Of a stretch of DNA of 64,000 bases, positions 55,301 to 64,000 are shown piece by piece (the stretch's first letter is position 1; the number at the start of each line of letters is the position of its first letter). Both the position numbers and the translations under genes were made by a program. The notes under the pieces were generated by a model. The model was not told the origin of the DNA, did no database searches, and saw nothing but the letters and a program-made list of their open reading frames with translations. Source of the stretch: Prinsepia uniflora (taxonomy: Eukaryota; Streptophyta; Magnoliopsida; Rosales; Rosaceae); contig CM064872.1 of assembly GCA_032719365.1 (NCBI GenBank), positions 17,391,572-17,455,571 on the forward strand, given 5' to 3'.

Positions 55301-57863
55301 CATTAGTACTAATTGGAAATGACGAGGGTACCTGATGATTCACCATTCTGGGGGTCTCATTTAGGGTCATGACTTCATCCCAAATTCGAGGTTCTAGTTC
55401 GTAATCCGTATCCTCAACCAAGGCGTCCCCTGATTGCGTTAGGCCAACTCCTTTCTGGATTATCATGTTGAGTGTGTCTTCTCGAATTGAATCAAAATGT
55501 TTCTCTGCGAGAGAAGTGCACACGTCAACAGAAAAAGTAGTATGAGTTGCGGAACTAGGGTACCTCATGGCATCAAAAATGTTGAAGCCAATCTCCTCTC
55601 CGTCTACTTCCATAGTTAATGTTCCATTGAACACATCAATCTTTGTCTTGGCAGTTCTCATGAATGGTCTTCCCAACAGCATTAGTGGAGCTTGATTGGT
55701 AGGGGAATCCTCCATGTCTAGGACATAAAAGTCAGCTGGGAAGATGAGCTGGTTAACCTGCACAAGAACATCTTCTACGTATCCCTTAGGATACACATTA
55801 GAGCGATCGGCTAACTGAATGATAATATCGTCATGCTGTAATTTACCTAGACCTAGGGCAACATATAGTGAATATGGCATAACATTAATGGATGCTCCTA
55901 AGTCTAGCATGACTTTATCAAATGACTTGTTACCAATCACGCAGGGAACAGAAAAACTCCCTGGATCCTTCAACTTTGGGGGTAGCCGACGCTGGATTAC
56001 AGCAGAAACTGTTTCACTCACCATCACAACCTCCTTCTCCCTCGTCTGGCGCCTTGGAGTGCATAACTCTTTCAGAAATTTTGCGTATTTCGGCACTTGT
56101 TTGATGCACTCGATCAAGGGCATGTTGATTTGCACCCTTTTGAAGATCTCCAAGATTTCCTCATCGGATTCGTTCTTCTTAGATTTGGCAAGCCTACTTG
56201 GAAATGGTGCATGCACAAACGGGGAATTAGTAACAACCGAACTTGAAGGGATTGGGTTATTACCTTGTGTGTGGGTAGGTTGAACTGGCGGTTGTGTCAT
56301 GGTGGTCTTAGTTGCCACCTTGTGCTTTTCAGCCTCAGAAACGGCTGGATCTGGTTCTATTTCTCCGAGCACTTTACCACTTCGAGTGGTGATTGCATTG
56401 GCTTCAGGTCTTACATTTGGGTTGGGTGTAGGTTGAGGTGGAAGCACCCCGCTAGCTTGGATCTTACCCATGAAGTCCACGACCTTGCCCATTTGGTCCT
56501 TGAGATCAGCGATGTCTTTTTGTTGATTTTGCTGACCTGTGACAAGAGCCTGAGTTGACGCCATTAGTGTTTGCTGCCCTTGGGAAAGAGCAGCCAGCAT
56601 TTTATCATAATCAGGATTAGAAGATGAGGAAGTATGATTATTTGCATGATTATGAGAAAAGTTAGAAAATGGGACCGGGGGCCTTGGTTGCCATGTGGGC
56701 CTTGGGAACTGGTCTGGGACACGGTTTGGCCCGGTCGACATGTGCTGAGGGTTTAGGACATTGTTCGGATCTCTCCAACTGTAACCTTGGGTCCTTGGCC
56801 CTCCTTGATAGCCTCCAATGGCGTGTGCCATTTCAGTTCCGGAGTCTTCTTCCCTTGCAGTGTAGGGACATTGTTCCTCAAGATGGCCTTGAGAGCATAT
56901 GGAACAAACTGGAGCTACCTGTTTCTTTAGCTCAAGCATATTCGAGAGCATAGAGGTGATTTTATCTAACTTTGAATCATTTATAGCATGGGAACTTACC
57001 TCATGTACCTTTCTAGAAATGGGATCGGCACCTTCGTATTGTGCATCATTGAGTGCACGGCTTTCAAGTAGTGCACGACCATCTACTAGGCTCCGAGCTA
57101 AGAAACTTCCATTAGCTGCAGCATCGAGCAGTCCTCTATCCCAACTTTTGAGTCCTTCATAAAAGTAGGTTAAAAGATAGCCTTCTGTGATCCCGTGAGT
57201 AGGGCATGAAGCACAAAGTTCCTTAAACCTCTCATAGTACTGGCTGAAATTCTCATCATGTTCTTTCTGCTTGATTCCAGTGATCTCCTTTCTTAAGACC
57301 GTAATCTTTGAGGCAGGGAAGTACTTGGTAAGAAACTCCTGAACCAACTTCTCCCAAGAGTCAATATGATTGGGTGGGAGACTTAAAAGCCATACCCGTG
57401 CTCTTTCTTCCAAGGACAATGGGAAAGCTTTCAGCTTCATGATTTCCAAGTCCGCATCATCCGGACACATACTACTAATGATGAATTGGAACTCCGTTAA
57501 GTGTTTGTGTGGATCTTCATTTCTGATTCCACGGAACTTGGGTAGTTGATGAAGAACTCCACTCTTAAGCTCAATATCTTTCTTGTTGGTTCGAGGCTCG
57601 GGATACTGGATGCAGAAGTCTGTAGTGCCATTTGTGTTTGCACATGTCTGCTCCCGGATACTCAGGTTTCGTGCCATGGTTATCGGTGTTCCGAAAATCT
57701 GTTCTTCTTCTGAATTACTCTTCTCGCTTTTGGACTCACCGAATATTGGGGATGGAGGTTCGAACGAACTGGTTTGCTTAAGTGCGTCTCTGAATGTGGC
57801 GTTGCTTGGTGAGATGTCAAGTTGTCTTCTCAGCCGATCAAGCTTAGATTGATGAGCACGCAT
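52371..57863 (-). CDS. Athila gag-pol polyprotein, intact 1830-codon frame
   Basis: A single uninterrupted frame from ATG 57863. Gag comes first, with a zinc knuckle at residues 320-332 (CSICSQGHLEEQC, one residue short of the usual C-x2-C-x4-H-x4-C spacing). Aspartic protease motif DLGAS is at 654-658. Reverse transcriptase spans about 960-1140 (VCIDYRRLNKAT; catalytic FMDDF at 1111-1115). RNase H covers about 1255-1375 (CDASDYAVGAVL, YTDHAALKYLL). Integrase has an HHCC finger at about 1466-1507, then Asp in WGIDFMGP (about 1536), Asp in ISDGGSHF (about 1594) and a downstream Glu, followed by the GPF/Y-like WVGPF near the C-terminus. All catalytic motifs look complete. Proteolytic sites are not visible. 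Coding capacity for replication seems intact, though expression is unknown. Confidence 0.95.
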   Translation of the reverse strand: MRAHQSKLDRLRRQLDISPSNATFRDALKQTSSFEPPSPIFGESKSEKSNSEEEQIFGTPITMARNLSIREQTCANTNGTTDFCIQYPEPRTNKKDIELKSGVLHQLPKFRGIRNEDPHKHLTEFQFIISSMCPDDADLEIMKLKAFPLSLEERARVWLLSLPPNHIDSWEKLVQEFLTKYFPASKITVLRKEITGIKQKEHDENFSQYYERFKELCASCPTHGITEGYLLTYFYEGLKSWDRGLLDAAANGSFLARSLVDGRALLESRALNDAQYEGADPISRKVHEVSSHAINDSKLDKITSMLSNMLELKKQVAPVCSICSQGHLEEQCPYTAREEDSGTEMAHAIGGYQGGPRTQGYSWRDPNNVLNPQHMSTGPNRVPDQFPRPTWQPRPPVPFSNFSHNHANNHTSSSSNPDYDKMLAALSQGQQTLMASTQALVTGQQNQQKDIADLKDQMGKVVDFMGKIQASGVLPPQPTPNPNVRPEANAITTRSGKVLGEIEPDPAVSEAEKHKVATKTTMTQPPVQPTHTQGNNPIPSSSVVTNSPFVHAPFPSRLAKSKKNESDEEILEIFKRVQINMPLIECIKQVPKYAKFLKELCTPRRQTREKEVVMVSETVSAVIQRRLPPKLKDPGSFSVPCVIGNKSFDKVMLDLGASINVMPYSLYVALGLGKLQHDDIIIQLADRSNVYPKGYVEDVLVQVNQLIFPADFYVLDMEDSPTNQAPLMLLGRPFMRTAKTKIDVFNGTLTMEVDGEEIGFNIFDAMRYPSSATHTTFSVDVCTSLAEKHFDSIREDTLNMIIQKGVGLTQSGDALVEDTDYELEPRIWDEVMTLNETPRMVNHQVPSSFPISTNATPPSVIQAPVLELKVLPDHLKYAYLGSDDTLPVIVSSALTESQEDRLVQVLTKYKTAIGWTLSDIKGISPTTCVHRILLEDDAKPSREAQRRLHPPMMEVVKQEVIKLLDCGVIYPISDSKWVSPVQVVPKKSGVTVVANSEGELVPQRTVTGYRVCIDYRRLNKATRKDHFPLPFIDQMLERLAGHSYYCFLDGYSGYNQICIAQNDQDKTTFTCPFGTFAYRRMPFGLCNAPGTFQRCMLSIFSEYVEKIIEVFMDDFSVFGDSFDACLEHLALILQRCVETNLVLNWEKCHFMVRQGIVLGHIVSERGIEVDKSKVDTVRHLPSPTSVRGIRSFLGHVGFYRRFIQDFSHIARPLCRLLQKETPFVFDADCQEAFEKLKNLLTTAPILCAPDWSLPFELMCDASDYAVGAVLGQRRDKKPYAIYYASRTLNDAQMNYTTTEKELLAVVFALDKFRSYLLRTKVIIYTDHAALKYLLAKKEAKPRLIRWILLLQEFDIEIKDKKGVENVVADHLSRIAHERDPVAIQEMFPDEQLFRIEGGTPWYADIVNYLVTKQLPTTLSRAQKDKLKKHARHYIWDEPYLWKHCADLLIRRCVPDIEHRSVLEFCHSHACGGHFGSRKTALKILESGLYWPTLFKDAHSFCLACDKCQRSGNLGRRDEMPQHYVLTVEIFDVWGIDFMGPFPQSNGYLYILLAVDYVSKWVEAKATRTNDSKTVADFLRTNILSRFGIPRVLISDGGSHFCNKTIEALLKRYGVTHRVSTPYHPQTSGMAEVSNREIKKILERTVGPNRKDWSQRLDDALWAYRTAYKSPIGMSPYRLVYGKACHLPVELEHKAWWAVKTFNIKLDDAGLHRKLQLSELEEIRNDAFESTLIYKEKAKAFHDKQIRSKAFGIGQKVLLFNSRLRLFPGKLCSRWVGPFVITNIFAHGAIQIKHVGTGKEFKVNGHRLKPYIEAIGEHDVESERVLRRPIR

Positions 57864-59120
57864 TCATAAGTTCGTACCTCTATGAAAACAAAACTCTAAG
57901 TTAGAAGGCACGTATACATAAGAAAAGATAATAAGTGTAAGATAGTAGAGATTTGCATAAAATAACACATAAATAGAAACCAGAATTACCAAAAAGTTAC
58001 GTTACTGGAAAGAAAATACACAAGTTTCAAATGCAAACTAATAATGCAATAAGTAGAGTTTTAGAGTGTCATGAATAACTTTCCCCTTCCGCTTCTCATA
58101 GTACTTTCCTGGGCGTACGGCCTGCGCGTACTGATAACCACCATTCCACCATTCAACATTAATCATGGCCAGTTGAGATAGATGTAACGCGAGAAGCAAG
58201 GATAATTTTAAGAGCACCCCGAGGCTAGCTTGGCATATACTCCATTGGTGTTCCCTTTCTTAATCCAAAACTTGTCACCAGTCATAACTCTCCTAGACAC
58301 CATAATTAATCCAAATGATGACGTAGAGAATTACCAAACCCTAGTGTTTACAAACTCCGCCCCAACCTCATGTCCATAGATTCGAGTCTATGGTATGTGG
58401 TGATGAAATCCACACATCATGAAGGGTTAAGGAGAAAGTAAATAAGAGGGGCACTACCTGTTCCCGAAAGTAAGATTTTGAAGAAAAAGGGACTAAGAGA
58501 TTCATGCAACTCTAAAACAATTAATAGGAAATTTTTTTTTTTTTTTTTTTTAAATTTTTTTTTTAAAATTTTTTTTATTTATTCCGAATTTTCTTTTTTT
58601 CATTTCAGATTTAAAGTTTAACAAGACATAAACAAATAATTGATTACATAAAAATAAAATAAGTGTAAACATAAAGTTAGTGGAACATAAAGGTTATGTA
58701 ATAAAATTAAAAGAAAGTTAATGGAATAAAGTTGATGTAATATGATTAAAGTTAAGGGAATAAAGAAAAAGTGTGAATATATAAAATATGCATATATGAA
58801 CATATAAAATAACAGTAAAGAAAAGTGAACATATAAAATATGCATTTATGAACAAGTATCAAATTTATTATGAACAAATATATATAAAAAAAAAAATTAT
58901 GAACATTTATGAACAAGTATAAATTAGAAATTAAGAAAAAGTAAAGTATGAGCATTATAAACAAACATAATAAGAACAATAATAAGATGGATAAATAAAA
59001 TATAAACAAGTAAGTAAATGTTATAAACAAATATAATATTAACAAAAATAAAATTTATAAACAAGTATAATATGCACAATTTATATACATACACTAACAA
59101 ATTAAAATGATTTTCAATTT
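57864..59120 (-). other. Athila 5' leader
   Basis: The AT-rich untranslated leader between PBS and gag ATG holds homopolymer runs (about 58532-58580) and repeated GAACATATAAAATATGCAT-like phrases at 58775-58860. Its short frames are low complexity and not credible genes. Confidence 0.7.
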
Positions 59121-59137
59121 CCCCGGCAACGGCGCCA
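59121..59137 (-). promoter_or_regulatory. Athila primer binding site, tRNA-Asp type
   Basis: The minus strand reads TGGCGCCGTTGCCGGGG, complementary to the 3' end of plant tRNA-Asp including CCA, and lies five bases inside the LTR end at 59143. Athila elements characteristically use this primer. Confidence 0.92.
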
Positions 59138-59142
59138 AAAAT

Positions 59143-60972
59143 TGACTACGCCCAAACTACGCATTAAATTAAACATGTAATTCGAGTGTTATGCAATTTA
59201 AACCCTTTTTGTGTAGATGTAGTATTGATAAATAGGGATCGTTCTTAACCGGGGAAATTAGGGAACATTAATAATATGTTAGTGGATTATGAATAAAAGA
59301 ATAATGAATTAGAGAATTAAATAATAAAAGAATTAAACAATCAAAGAATTAATAAATTAAAGAATAGATGAACAAGATAATAATAAATTAATGAATTACA
59401 AAGAATTAATAAGTTAACGAATTAAAGAATGAAATAATAGAAGAATAAAGGACTTAGTTAATCAAAGAATAAAGGAATTAATTAATCAAAGAATCAATAA
59501 ATTAAATAATAAAGGAATGAAAGAATAAAGGCATCAAAGAATAAAAGAATAAAGAATAAAAGAATAAAGAATAAACAAGGGGGGTTTTGAAGAGGTTTGT
59601 AATTATGTAAATAAGTAAAAGCATAGATAAACTCATTCTATTTCTATTCTAACTTATGCACAAAGTAGACTTCCCGTAAACACAAACTTCAACAACATAC
59701 TACAATTGCAAATATTTGAATTAATCACGAAATTATACCTTCACAAACTCATATTTCCTCATACATTAATCATATTATAAATGCACCGAACAGCGGATTT
59801 TTACTTATAATATAATTACCTTAAGTTTGTGATTTAATGCGCCGAACAGCGGTCATACATTAAATCTCTCCAAATCTACTCTAAATGCCCCGAACAGCGG
59901 ATCAACATTTAGTTTCGAAATGAAGTTTAAGCTCTAAAATGTAAGAAGTAAATGATTTTTAGAAAGTAAAACACATGGAGATTATACTCAATTTTCACAA
60001 AAGATAGGAAGGAGAAACCAATACATATATTGCATTATAATTAGAACCAATAACAAATAAGAAAGTTTAAGAGAATGGAGAGCAAATGTTACACTTTTCA
60101 GATTGGATGAGAACAATGGATTGTTTTTCACAAGGAACACCGAACAGCGGCTGGAACCTTATGAAGATGGAAGAAGATTAAACAAGGAAATTTGGACTTG
60201 AACTCTCAAAATTGTATTGGAACTATTTTGCCAAGATTTCTCCTAAAAGAAGCTCAATTTTGTGCTACTTGGAAGTGATTTCAACAAGTGAAATCAACTC
60301 CTATTTATAGGTGGAGAAAGCTACCAAAAATAATATAAAAACACAATAAAAAAAAATGGAATAATGGAATGATGAGTAATAAAGATTTGTGATGATGTTT
60401 AGAGGTGGTTTGAGTTGTAAAGTTGTAAAATTGGGTTGGAAGGTTGTTGGAAATGGCTGGAAATTAAGTGGGAGTCTGCTGGAAAATAGGGAAGAAATTT
60501 CGGCTGGGCGGTGCTGAAGAGGAGGGCAGCAGCTCGGCAGGCGCGCGCCGAAGAGAGGAGAAGCGGATCGGGACGCGCGCGCCGAATGGTGGAAGAATCT
60601 GGGCCGCACGGGCCTGGGCTGGAAGAATCTGGGCCGCACGGGCCTGGGCTGCTGGCTGGGCCGCACGGGCCTGGGCTGCTGGCTGTGCGGGCTTGGATCT
60701 TTTTAGAAATGGGTTGGGCTGCACAGGAACAATTAATTAATTAATTTAAAACTAAATTAATTATTCCACCGAATTTTGTCCATATTTTATTCGTTATAAT
60801 TCTGATCGAAACGATTCTTTCGCCAAAATGCTCCAAATTACAACCTTTATTTTTCTAAACATAAAAATCACAAAATAATTTATTTTATCAATTTATTTAA
60901 TATTTTAATATTAAAAGTCAAGTATAAAGGGTATAAAATAATATAAAATAATGCTTATTTAACGTCCTATCA
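59143..60972 (-). repeat. Athila LTR shared by both units
   Basis: Same sequence as 48670-50499 at an offset of 10473. It serves as 5' LTR of the left unit (PBS at 59121-59137) and, judging from the integrase and 3' region that follow on its right, as 3' LTR of the right unit. The TATA box is at 60301-60309. Confidence 0.93.
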
Positions 60973-62844
60973 AATACCCCCATACTTAAACTTTGCTAGT
61001 CCCTAGCAAAAACTAAAATCAAACTACGAATTCAATACAAGTAGACCTTTAACCATTTGTCTCAAATTTCATTGTTATAATCATGGCATAAAAGATTTTC
61101 ACTTAAAACATTTAAGCAAATGGAATTCAAGAGTTAATACATGGTAACAAAATGTTTCGACAAGTAAGATAATGAGTAAATATGGTGAAATGGATCTCTG
61201 CATGAATAAGACAAGTATGAATCAACTCACAAGGATATGCACTCATAAATTCACTCAATTTTGTGAGGGTTTGTGTTTGCACTCAAAGTATGTGAGAGAT
61301 GCTCACATAATCGAAATGAAGTACTTTTGCAAAATCTCAAACAAACACCTCAAGATAAAAACAAAACATACTTGCGCAAATGAACCAAAACCATAAGCTT
61401 ACTCAAGTGATTGACTCAACTAATCAAAATTTACCATCTTAAGGATCATAAGGTCTTTACGAAGGTTGTAATGGGGCTAAGTTTAGAGGCAAGGAATATA
61501 TAGGACAAGTGGTGCTCAAATTCGTTCCAAGACTCAATAGACTCCCAAAACGTATCATAACTTCCCAACCTTAGTGCAATGATGTCAGTAATCCATCCCT
61601 TCGAACATAGGCCTAATTTCATCTTGTTGGGCCTCGAATTCATTCTTTGTGCCGGATTTACAAATGTAAAGGACTCAACTCAAACATTCATAATCAAACC
61701 TTATTACCTTGATAAATATATCTTTCTTTTTTTTTTTTTTTTTTTTTTTTTTTCTTCTCTTTTTTTTCATTTTTTTTTTTCTCATATATCAAGGTAATAA
61801 CATGTGTCAAAAATACAACAATGTTTGAGTAAGTAAATCCACAAATTACACATAAAAGTCTTTCAATATCATCATTTTCTCTTTACATAATCATTATGTC
61901 TTCAACCGAGTCCTTGGAAAAAAGGTAAAAGATGTCTATACTAAGCTCAAGTGTTTAGATAATCATGGTGAGGAAAGAAAGGCTTAATGTGGGCTCAAAA
62001 GGGGTAAAACTAAGGGGGTCGCAACTTGTGCGCACAAAATAGGGAACATGGATGTTTGAATTTGTGGTGTTAACCCTAATGCCTTAATCATTTCCAAAAT
62101 CAGAGAATTTATTGACTTAAAAGCTTTGAAAATCACATAGAATAAGTTCTAGTGCTCTAGAGTTCATTAAAAGCTATGGCAAGCAGTTATGAGGCATATG
62201 TATATCAATTTAAACAAAGAACTTATGAATCACTCATCAAAGATGTATATAAGTTCTAAAGCTCACATAAGGTTCAAATGATTCATACTTATCATATCAT
62301 GCTTATTTATGTACCAATTTACATGCATTATCTTCAAGTAGTAACACTTAATCACAAAATATTAACAAACAAATTCAAGTTGTAGTGATTATCTTTATGA
62401 CCATAACATAATCATTTCCATTCACTTATATCATTGACAAGTTAAAGGGCAACTTGATGACTCGTAAAAACGCTACGTTTAAAACAAAAAGACTCAAATT
62501 TTTTTTTTTTTTTTTTTTTGAAGAAAGAAATAAAACAATTGAAAATTAACACAAATAAGAAAGAAACAATTGAAAATTAACACAAATAAATTTGTAAACC
62601 ATTCCCCCACACTTAAATTCTACATTGTCCTCAATGTAGGAAAATACGAAGTAATTTAAACATAGAATCAAAGTAAGGAAGATGATTTAAGAAAATGAAA
62701 TAAGAAAGAAAAACATAAAAGAGAGTGAAGGGTTGAAAGAAAGCAAATCTGTGTTGATGACTCCTTCACACTCGCGAACACATTGGGTTGCCTCCCAACA
62801 AGCGCTTGAAGTTTAACGTCCATCCAGCCTAGACCAAATTTAGT
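60973..62844 (-). other. Athila 3' non-coding region, right unit
   Basis: A duplicate of 50500-52370. It is one base longer because of a T-run difference between 51250 and 51320, which shifts the offset from 10473 to 10474. Confidence 0.9.
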
Positions 62845-64000
62845 TCATCTGATGGGACGTCGTAGCACTCTTTCTGACTCCACATCGTGCTCGCCAATTG
62901 CCTCGATATAAGGCTTCAATCTATGGCCATTGACCTTGAACTCTTTTCCAGTTCCAACGTGTTTTATCTGTATGGCTCCATGGGCAAAAATATTAGTGAT
63001 AACAAAAGGTCCTACCCATCTAGAACATAACTTACCAGGAAAGAGTCTGAGCCGAGAGTTGAAAAGCAAAACTTTCTGGCCAATGCCAAATGCTTTACTC
63101 CTGATCTGTTTGTCATGAAATGCCTTTGCCTTTTCCTTGTAGATCAGAGTGCTTTCAAATGCATCATTTCTTATTTCCTCAAGCTCACTCAGCTGGAGCT
63201 TCCGATGCAGACCGGCGTCATCTAGCTTGATGTTGAACGTTTTGACGGCCCACCATGCTTTATGCTCTAGTTCCACCGGAAGGTGACATGCTTTTCCGTA
63301 CACCAACCTATAGGGAGACATTCCTATAGGTGATTTGTAGGCCGTCCTGTATGCCCAAAGTGCATCATCCAACCGTTGGCTCCAATCCTTTCGATTAGGA
63401 CCCACAGTTCGCTCTAGTATCTTCTTGATTTCTCTATTACTGACTTCCGCCATTCCACTCGTTTGAGGATGGTAAGGTGTAGATACTCGATGAGTGACAC
63501 CATACCGTTTCAGTAAAGCTTCAATGGTCTTGTTGCAGAAATGACTTCCTCCATCACTTATTAGGACCCGCGGGATCCCAAACCTGGAAAGAATGTTAGT
63601 TCTGAGGAAATCTGCAACAGTTTTAGAGTCATTAGTCCTGGTGGCCTTAGCTTCCACCCATTTTGATACATAATCAACGGCAAGTAAGATATAGAGATAG
63701 CCATTAGATTGAGGAAACGGACCCATAAAATCGATACCCCAAACATCAAATATTTCAACAGTAAGAACATAATGTTGTGGCATTTCATCCCTGCGTCCTA
63801 AGTTTCCTGATCTCTGACATTTATCACAGGCTAAGCAAAATGAATGTGCATCTTTAAAAAGTGTGGGCCAATATAGTCCAGATTCTAAGATTTTGAGTGC
63901 AGTTTTTCTAGATCCAAAGTGGCCTCCACAAGCATGGCTATGGCAGAACTCTAGGACTGACCTATGTTCAATATCAGGGACACATCTCCTAATCAATAAA
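62845..64000 (-). CDS. Athila gag-pol, right unit, integrase end only (partial)
   Basis: The C-terminal part of the same polyprotein, identical as far as I can see to residues from about 1449 of the left unit. It covers the HHCC finger, the D,D,E integrase core and the C-terminal domain. The frame continues past the window edge, so whether the rest of this copy is open cannot be judged here. Confidence 0.92.
   Translation of the reverse strand, partial: LLIRRCVPDIEHRSVLEFCHSHACGGHFGSRKTALKILESGLYWPTLFKDAHSFCLACDKCQRSGNLGRRDEMPQHYVLTVEIFDVWGIDFMGPFPQSNGYLYILLAVDYVSKWVEAKATRTNDSKTVADFLRTNILSRFGIPRVLISDGGSHFCNKTIEALLKRYGVTHRVSTPYHPQTSGMAEVSNREIKKILERTVGPNRKDWSQRLDDALWAYRTAYKSPIGMSPYRLVYGKACHLPVELEHKAWWAVKTFNIKLDDAGLHRKLQLSELEEIRNDAFESTLIYKEKAKAFHDKQIRSKAFGIGQKVLLFNSRLRLFPGKLCSRWVGPFVITNIFAHGAIQIKHVGTGKEFKVNGHRLKPYIEAIGEHDVESERVLRRPIR

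Larger units (their letters stand above)
48670..59142 (-). mobile_element. Athila-type Ty3/gypsy element, left unit of a tandem pair
   Basis: Minus-strand order is LTR (shared, 60972-59143), PBS, about 1.25-kb leader, gag-pol, about 1.87-kb non-coding 3' region, polypurine tract, LTR (50499-48670). Integrase follows reverse transcriptase, as in gypsy. The DLGAS protease, tRNA-Asp PBS and a long 3' region point to the Athila lineage. No envelope-like frame occupies the 3' region. Open coding sequence and almost identical LTRs indicate a very recent, possibly still active element. Confidence 0.92.

Noticed and set aside
58618..59045. Hydrophobic Leu/Phe/Tyr-rich frames in the Athila leader
   Set aside because: AT-rich repeats translate into such residues by composition alone, and no membrane protein family is recognisable.

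Overview
The window is nuclear DNA of a flowering plant, almost certainly a eudicot. The evidence is one intact, intron-containing SQUAMOSA promoter-binding-like (SPL) gene with a miR156 target site, surrounded by typical plant transposable elements: Ty1/copia, Ty3/gypsy Athila and Tat lineages, L1-type LINEs, hAT relics, a TRIM and a tRNA-derived SINE. I recognise no bacterial, organellar or rRNA/tRNA gene. The species cannot be fixed from the sequence.

Layout. 1-5.5 kb: one end of a TGTAAC-type LTR, hAT relics, a long-armed foldback element (3145-3771) and a decayed three-exon remnant of a FIST_C-domain F-box gene (3931-4821, minus). 5.5-13.9 kb: a complete but dead copia element (556-bp LTRs, AATAT duplication) interrupted inside its reverse transcriptase motif by a 3047-bp solo LTR (7024-10070, CACCA duplication). 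14.5-17.3 kb: the SPL13-like gene on the minus strand, 420 codons in three coding exons, with its probable 5' UTR and promoter to the right. 17.3-26.4 kb: AT-rich intergenic DNA with a SINE, a LINE RNase H scrap, a perfect 26-bp inverted repeat, a hAT-like non-autonomous element and a LINE 3' end. 26.4-31.2 kb: a long decayed L1-type LINE. 31.2-48.7 kb: nested insertions of one large LTR family (TGTAACGACCCG...CCTGACA ends), a dismembered Tat-type gypsy element, a TRIM and an 85-unit CA microsatellite. 48.7-64 kb: a young Athila-type gypsy element with one open 1830-codon gag-pol frame, arranged head-to-tail with a second, nearly identical copy that shares the middle LTR and runs off the window.

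How it fits together. The only gene I would call functional is the SPL transcription factor, whose dosage is probably set by miR156. Most of the rest is a stratified record of insertions: LTR into copia, LTR into LTR into Tat gag, and Athila into LTR into LTR. The most unusual signal is inside the TGTAACGACC LTR family. Each copy carries an array of tiny palindromic units at a similar place, and several of them differ in sequence yet keep complementary 3-5-bp arms (GGGT/ACCC, GAGT/ACTC, GGGC/GCCC, GGAC/GTCC, GGACT/AGTCC). That looks like covariation. The Athila tandem array and the repeated CCGAACAGCGG motif in its LTR are the next most interesting items. All homology calls are by eye from remembered family motifs; no search was run.
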